Assembly: GCF_018128905.1 (NCBI RefSeq)
Contig: NZ_CP063808.1
Coordinates: forward strand, 868,001-932,000
Length of the DNA stretch: 64,000 nt
Source of the DNA: Streptomyces sp. A2-16
GTDB lineage: Bacteria > Actinomycetota > Actinomycetes > Streptomycetales > Streptomycetaceae
Direction of reading: 5' to 3'
Shown: piece after piece, positions 60,687 through 64,000 of the stretch
How the letters are laid out: each line of letters opens with the position of its first letter
How positions within the stretch are numbered: position 1 is the first letter of the stretch
Notes under the pieces: model-generated
Seen by the model: the letters and a program-made list of their open reading frames with translations, nothing else
Database searches by the model: none
Told to the model about the DNA's origin: nothing
Made by a program: the position numbers and the translations under genes

Positions 60687-61208
60687 GTGGCCGAGACCAC
60701 CGTCGAGACGCCCGTCGAGGGCGAAGAGATCGTCGACATCGACAGCTACACCACCGAGTCCGAGGTCCCCGTCGAGGGCGAGTACACCTCGGAGTCCATG
60801 GCGTCCCGCTTCGGCGACCCGCAGCCGGCCGCCGGCCTGGGCCGTCGCAAGAACGCCATCGCCCGCGTCCGGATCGTCCCGGGCACCGGCAAGTGGAAGA
60901 TCAACGGTCGCACCCTCGAGGACTACTTCCCGAACAAGGTGCACCAGCAGGAAGTCAACGAGCCCTTCAAGGTGCTCGAGCTCGAGGGCCGCTACGACGT
61001 CATCGCCCGCATCGCGGGTGGCGGTGTCTCCGGTCAGGCCGGTGCCCTGCGCCTCGGCGTGGCCCGCGCGCTGAACGAGGCCGACGTGGACAACAACCGC
61101 GGCGCCCTCAAGAAGGCCGGCTTCCTCCGTCGCGACGACCGTGCGGTCGAGCGCAAGAAGGCCGGTCTCAAGAAGGCCCGTAAGGCCCCGCAGTACAGCA
61201 AGCGTTAA
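60687..61208 (+). CDS. rpsI: 30S ribosomal protein S9 (uS9)
   Basis: A 173-residue protein whose C-terminal Lys/Arg tail ([12 protein letters not shown]) touches the P-site tRNA. GTG start 60687. The first ~50 residues are an acidic extension ([20 protein letters not shown]) not present in E. coli S9. The core begins [20 protein letters not shown] and includes [20 protein letters not shown]. Confidence 0.97.
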   Translation: MAETTVETPVEGEEIVDIDSYTTESEVPVEGEYTSESMASRFGDPQPAAGLGRRKNAIARVRIVPGTGKWKINGRTLEDYFPNKVHQQEVNEPFKVLELEGRYDVIARIAGGGVSGQAGALRLGVARALNEADVDNNRGALKKAGFLRRDDRAVERKKAGLKKARKAPQYSKR

Positions 61209-61229
61209 TCGCAGCTGCCTGTACGTCCG

Positions 61230-61272
61230 AACGCCCCGGCGGCACGCCACAGTGCCGCCGGGGCGTTCGTTT
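61230..61272 (+). terminator. Strong terminator after rpsI
   Basis: A 16-bp perfect stem (61230-61245 with 61252-61267), 6-nt loop, then CGTTT. Confidence 0.92.
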
Positions 61273-61362
61273 ATCACAGCCTCAGGCGTATAACGGCACA
61301 AGGCGCTCAAAGGCTCATGTGATCGGATGATCTCCGTATCTGACGCTTCCTCAGGAGGACAA

Positions 61363-62721
61363 GTGGGACGACTCTTCGGCACGGACGGCGTGCGCGGTGT
61401 CGCCAACGCGGATCTGACGGCCGAGATGGCGCTCGGTCTGTCCGTCGCGGCGGCGCACGTGCTGGCCGAGGCGGGTACGTTCCAGGGCCACCGGCCGACG
61501 GCGGTGGTCGGACGGGACCCGCGCGCGTCCGGGGAGTTCCTGGAGGCCGCCGTGGTCGCGGGCCTCGCGAGCGCCGGTGTGGACGTGCTGAAGGTCGGTG
61601 TGCTGCCCACGCCCGCCGTGGCGTATCTCACGGGAGTGCTCGGCGCCGACCTCGGTGTCATGCTCTCCGCGAGCCACAACGCCATGCCCGACAACGGCGT
61701 CAAGTTCCTCGCACGCGGCGGGCACAAGCTCGACGACGAGCTGGAGGACCGGATCGAGGCGGTCTACGAATCGCACCGCCACGGTGAGCCGTGGGAGCGG
61801 CCGACCGGCTCCGGTGTCGGCCGGGTCCGTGAGTACACCGAGGGCTTCGACAAGTACGTGGCGCACCTGATCGCCGTACTGCCGAACCGGCTCGACGGGC
61901 TGAAGATCGTCCTCGACGAGGCGCACGGCGCCGCCGCCCGGGTGTCGCCGGAGGCGTTCTCGCGGGCCGGGGCCGAGGTGATCACCATCGGCGCCCAGCC
62001 GGACGGGCTCAACATCAACGACGGATGCGGCTCCACGCACCTCGGACTCCTGAAGGCCGCCGTCGTCGACCACCGCGCGGACTTCGGCATCGCGCACGAC
62101 GGGGACGCCGACCGGTGCCTGGCCGTCGACCACACCGGTGCCGAGGTGGACGGCGACCAGATCATGGCCGTCCTCGCGCTGGCGATGAAGGACCGGTCGG
62201 CGCTGCGGTCCGACACCGTCGTCGCGACGGTCATGTCGAACCTGGGGTTCAAGCTGGCGCTGGAGCGGGAGGGGCTGAAGCTCGTCCAGACCGCGGTCGG
62301 CGACCGCTATGTGCTGGAGGAGATGAAGCAGCACGGCTACGCCCTCGGCGGTGAGCAGTCCGGGCACGTCATCATCCTCGACCACGCCACGACCGGTGAC
62401 GGGACGCTGACCGGGCTGATGCTGGCGGCGCGCGTCGCGGAGAGCGGGCGGTCGCTGAAGGAGCTGGCCTCCGTGATGGAGCGGCTTCCTCAGGTGCTGA
62501 TCAACGTGCCCGACGTGGACCGCTCGCGGGTCGCCACGTCCGGGGAGCTGGCGTCGGCGGTGACCGAGGCGGAGCGTGAACTCGGAGCCACGGGGCGGGT
62601 GTTGCTGCGGCCGTCGGGGACCGAGCCGTTGGTCCGGGTGATGGTCGAGGCGGCGGACATCGACCAGGCCAGGACTGTTGCCGGGCGGCTCGCCGATGCG
62701 GTGAAGTCGGCGCTCGGCTGA
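61363..62721 (+). CDS. glmM: Phosphoglucosamine mutase
   Basis: A 452-residue enzyme converting glucosamine-6-phosphate to glucosamine-1-phosphate for UDP-GlcNAc. GTG 61363 with AGGAGG (61353-61358) is preferred over the upstream ATG 61327. [11 protein letters not shown] at the N-terminus; the phosphoserine loop [11 protein letters not shown]; metal site DGDADRC; sugar loop GGEQSGHVI; phosphate-binding [11 protein letters not shown]. Placement after rplM-rpsI is typical of actinobacteria. Confidence 0.97.
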   Translation: MGRLFGTDGVRGVANADLTAEMALGLSVAAAHVLAEAGTFQGHRPTAVVGRDPRASGEFLEAAVVAGLASAGVDVLKVGVLPTPAVAYLTGVLGADLGVMLSASHNAMPDNGVKFLARGGHKLDDELEDRIEAVYESHRHGEPWERPTGSGVGRVREYTEGFDKYVAHLIAVLPNRLDGLKIVLDEAHGAAARVSPEAFSRAGAEVITIGAQPDGLNINDGCGSTHLGLLKAAVVDHRADFGIAHDGDADRCLAVDHTGAEVDGDQIMAVLALAMKDRSALRSDTVVATVMSNLGFKLALEREGLKLVQTAVGDRYVLEEMKQHGYALGGEQSGHVIILDHATTGDGTLTGLMLAARVAESGRSLKELASVMERLPQVLINVPDVDRSRVATSGELASAVTEAERELGATGRVLLRPSGTEPLVRVMVEAADIDQARTVAGRLADAVKSALG

Positions 62722-62813
62722 GTCGGCGGACGGGGGTGGGGGCCGTGCTGTGTGCGGGCAGTGGGGGCCGTGCTGTGCGGGCGGTGGGGCTGTGCGGGCT
62801 GTGGGAGCGTCGG

Positions 62814-62842
62814 GCTTGTCGCGCAGTTCCCCGCGCGCCCCT
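62814..62842. repeat. Dispersed intergenic motif, copy 2
   Basis: CTTGTCGCGCAGTTCCCCGC followed by GCGCCCCTAAG, matching the core at 2677-2698 with a short insertion. It lies between the ends of glmM and the DUF389 gene, together with short GGGGGCCGTGCTGTG repeats at 62735-62777. Confidence 0.6.
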
Positions 62843-62847
62843 AAGCC

Positions 62848-63765
62848 CTAAGCACGCTTCCAGAGCCATTTCTGAAGAAGCAGCGTGAGAGTGCCTGCCA
62901 GGACGATGCCCAGCAGGTTCAGCAGGAGCTGGTTGGTCGAGCCGACCATCTGGCTCATGTCGCCGTAGGCCAGGGCGATCGCCGCGTTGGCCGCCGCCGG
63001 GACCGTGGTGACCGAGATCGCCACGCCCACCAGGGCGCCTGACTTCGCCGAGGTCAGGGAGAGCGTGCCCGCGATGCCCGCCAGGACCGCGACGACGAAC
63101 GAGAAGGCGTCGGGGGCGTACACGAACGCGGTGTTGGGGCGGTCGCCCTCCAGGTCGGACTTGTGGAAGAGATTCAGGGCGTCCATGAACCAGGTGAAGC
63201 CGACCGTCACCGCCATCGCCGCCGCGAAGCCCACCAACAGGGCGATCAGGGAGCGCAGCGCCAGTCGCGGGTGCCGCTGGACGATCGCCGTGCTGAGGGC
63301 GGCCAGCGGGCCGAACTCCGGGCCCACCGCCATCGCGCCCACGATCAGGATCGCGTTGTCGAGCACCACACCGCAGGCCGCGATCATCGTGGCCAGGACG
63401 AGGAACGCGAGATAGGTGACGGAGAGCGTCGACTCCTCGTGGGTCGCCTCCGTCAGGTGCTCCCACAGGACCGCGTCCGCGCCCTCGCCGGGAGCCTCGT
63501 CCTCGGCCTTGTCCGCGCGCTTGGACAGCGACAGGTCGATGTTCTCGACAGCGATGGACCCGGACTTGTCGAGGTCCAACTTCCGCAGCGCGCCGATGAG
63601 TTCGTCACCCGCCTCGCGGGCCACGTCGCACATCACGACATCGCCGGCCGGGTTGCGGGCGGCGCCCGGCACCACGACGAGGTGAGTGGTGCCGACCGTG
63701 TTCTCGATCAGGCGGACCACGTCGTCGGTCTTCTCGGCCGGGGTGATCAGGCGCAGATGCAGCAT
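62848..63765 (-). CDS. DUF389 membrane protein
   Basis: A 305-residue protein. A cytosolic N-terminal domain of about 110 residues (MLHLRLITPAEKTDDVVRLI) precedes about six membrane helices containing TYLAFLVLATMIAACGVVLD, NAILIVGAMAVGPEFGPLAA and NLLGIVLAGTLTLLLQKWLW. The GAMAVGPEFGPL segment is the DUF389 hallmark. Transport role suspected for this family but not established. Convergent with glmM. Confidence 0.85.
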   Translation of the reverse strand: MLHLRLITPAEKTDDVVRLIENTVGTTHLVVVPGAARNPAGDVVMCDVAREAGDELIGALRKLDLDKSGSIAVENIDLSLSKRADKAEDEAPGEGADAVLWEHLTEATHEESTLSVTYLAFLVLATMIAACGVVLDNAILIVGAMAVGPEFGPLAALSTAIVQRHPRLALRSLIALLVGFAAAMAVTVGFTWFMDALNLFHKSDLEGDRPNTAFVYAPDAFSFVVAVLAGIAGTLSLTSAKSGALVGVAISVTTVPAAANAAIALAYGDMSQMVGSTNQLLLNLLGIVLAGTLTLLLQKWLWKRA

Positions 63766-63791
63766 GACGCCTTTCTAACAGGCGCCGGTTG

Positions 63792-64000
63792 CTAGAGCTT
63801 GCGCAGGCTGAGCTTGCGCACCTTGTGGTCCTGGCCCTTGCGGATGACGAGGGTGGCGCGGCCGCGGGTGGGGGCGATGTTCTCCACCAGGTTGGGCTTG
63901 TTGATGGTGCGCCACAGGGTGCGGGCGTAGTCGACGGCCTCCTCCTCCGAGACCTGGGTGTACTTCCTGAAGTACGAGTCGGGGTCCTGGAAGGCGGTCC
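63792..64000 (-). CDS. coaA: Pantothenate kinase type I, C-terminal end (partial)
   Basis: The window closes inside this gene. The last 68 codons read leftward include [40 protein letters not shown] and end [22 protein letters not shown]. This is the conserved C-terminus of CoaA, which phosphorylates pantothenate in coenzyme A synthesis. The P-loop lies beyond the window. Confidence 0.93.
   Translation of the reverse strand, partial: TAFQDPDSYFRKYTQVSEEEAVDYARTLWRTINKPNLVENIAPTRGRATLVIRKGQDHKVRKLSLRKL

Overview
The window is actinobacterial and almost certainly Streptomyces. The DNA is very GC-rich, with G or C at nearly every third codon position. GTG and TTG starts are common. Gene order follows the Streptomyces ribosomal and transcription superregion: murB, an adenosine-deaminase-like gene, an aminotransferase, tRNA-Trp, secE, nusG, rplKA, two lipoproteins, rplJL, rpoBC, rpsLG-fusA-tuf, the S10/spc/alpha clusters, truA, rplM-rpsI, glmM and coaA. 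I do not assign a species.

Layout. (1) 1-6.3 kb is accessory sequence: the tail of a MaoC-type dehydratase, a TetR/MFS efflux pair, a repeat-rich gap, murB, a divergent oxidoreductase/TetR pair and an unknown protein. (2) 6.3-8.6 kb carries two leftward metabolic genes, separated by a strong terminator. (3) 8.9-14.9 kb holds tRNA-Trp, secE, nusG, rplK, rplA, two paralogous lipoproteins and rplJ-rplL. Hairpins punctuate almost every junction. (4) 15.3-23 kb is rpoB-rpoC, with its own promoter and a TTG start for rpoB. (5) 23.2-28.7 kb has a DUF1707 membrane protein, then rpsL-rpsG-fusA-tuf. (6) 28.7-31.95 kb is a short variable stretch: a zinc-ribbon-like protein, an acyltransferase, a small membrane protein and a secreted protein. 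(7) 32.0-48.75 kb runs from rpsJ to rplQ and includes secY, adk, map, infA and rpoA. (8) 48.9-51.3 kb has a secreted protein and truA. (9) 51.2-58.8 kb is a leftward five-gene polysaccharide cassette: SGNH acyltransferase, sugar-nucleotide transferase, GH113-like hydrolase, processive GT2 and GH26-like hydrolase. (10) 59-64 kb has a membrane protein, rplM-rpsI, glmM, a DUF389 protein and the end of coaA.

How the genes work together. Most of the window builds the ribosome (about 30 ribosomal proteins plus EF-G, EF-Tu and IF1), RNA polymerase (alpha, beta, beta') and the secretion channel (SecE, SecY). Recognisable sigma-70-type promoters precede rpsL, rpsJ, rpoB and rplM. The leaders of the two largest ribosomal operons share a nearly identical 27-nt element (24209-24235 and 32334-32360), which suggests a common regulator.

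The most interesting accessory content is the 51.2-58.8 kb cassette. Its family mix is activated sugar, membrane synthase, two mannanase-type hydrolases and an O-acyltransferase. I read this as a possible acetylated beta-mannan-like exopolysaccharide system at a boundary between housekeeping clusters. Both TetR genes come with readable palindromic operators. The gap before murB contains two kinds of tandem repeat, one carrying a motif that recurs before the DUF389 gene.
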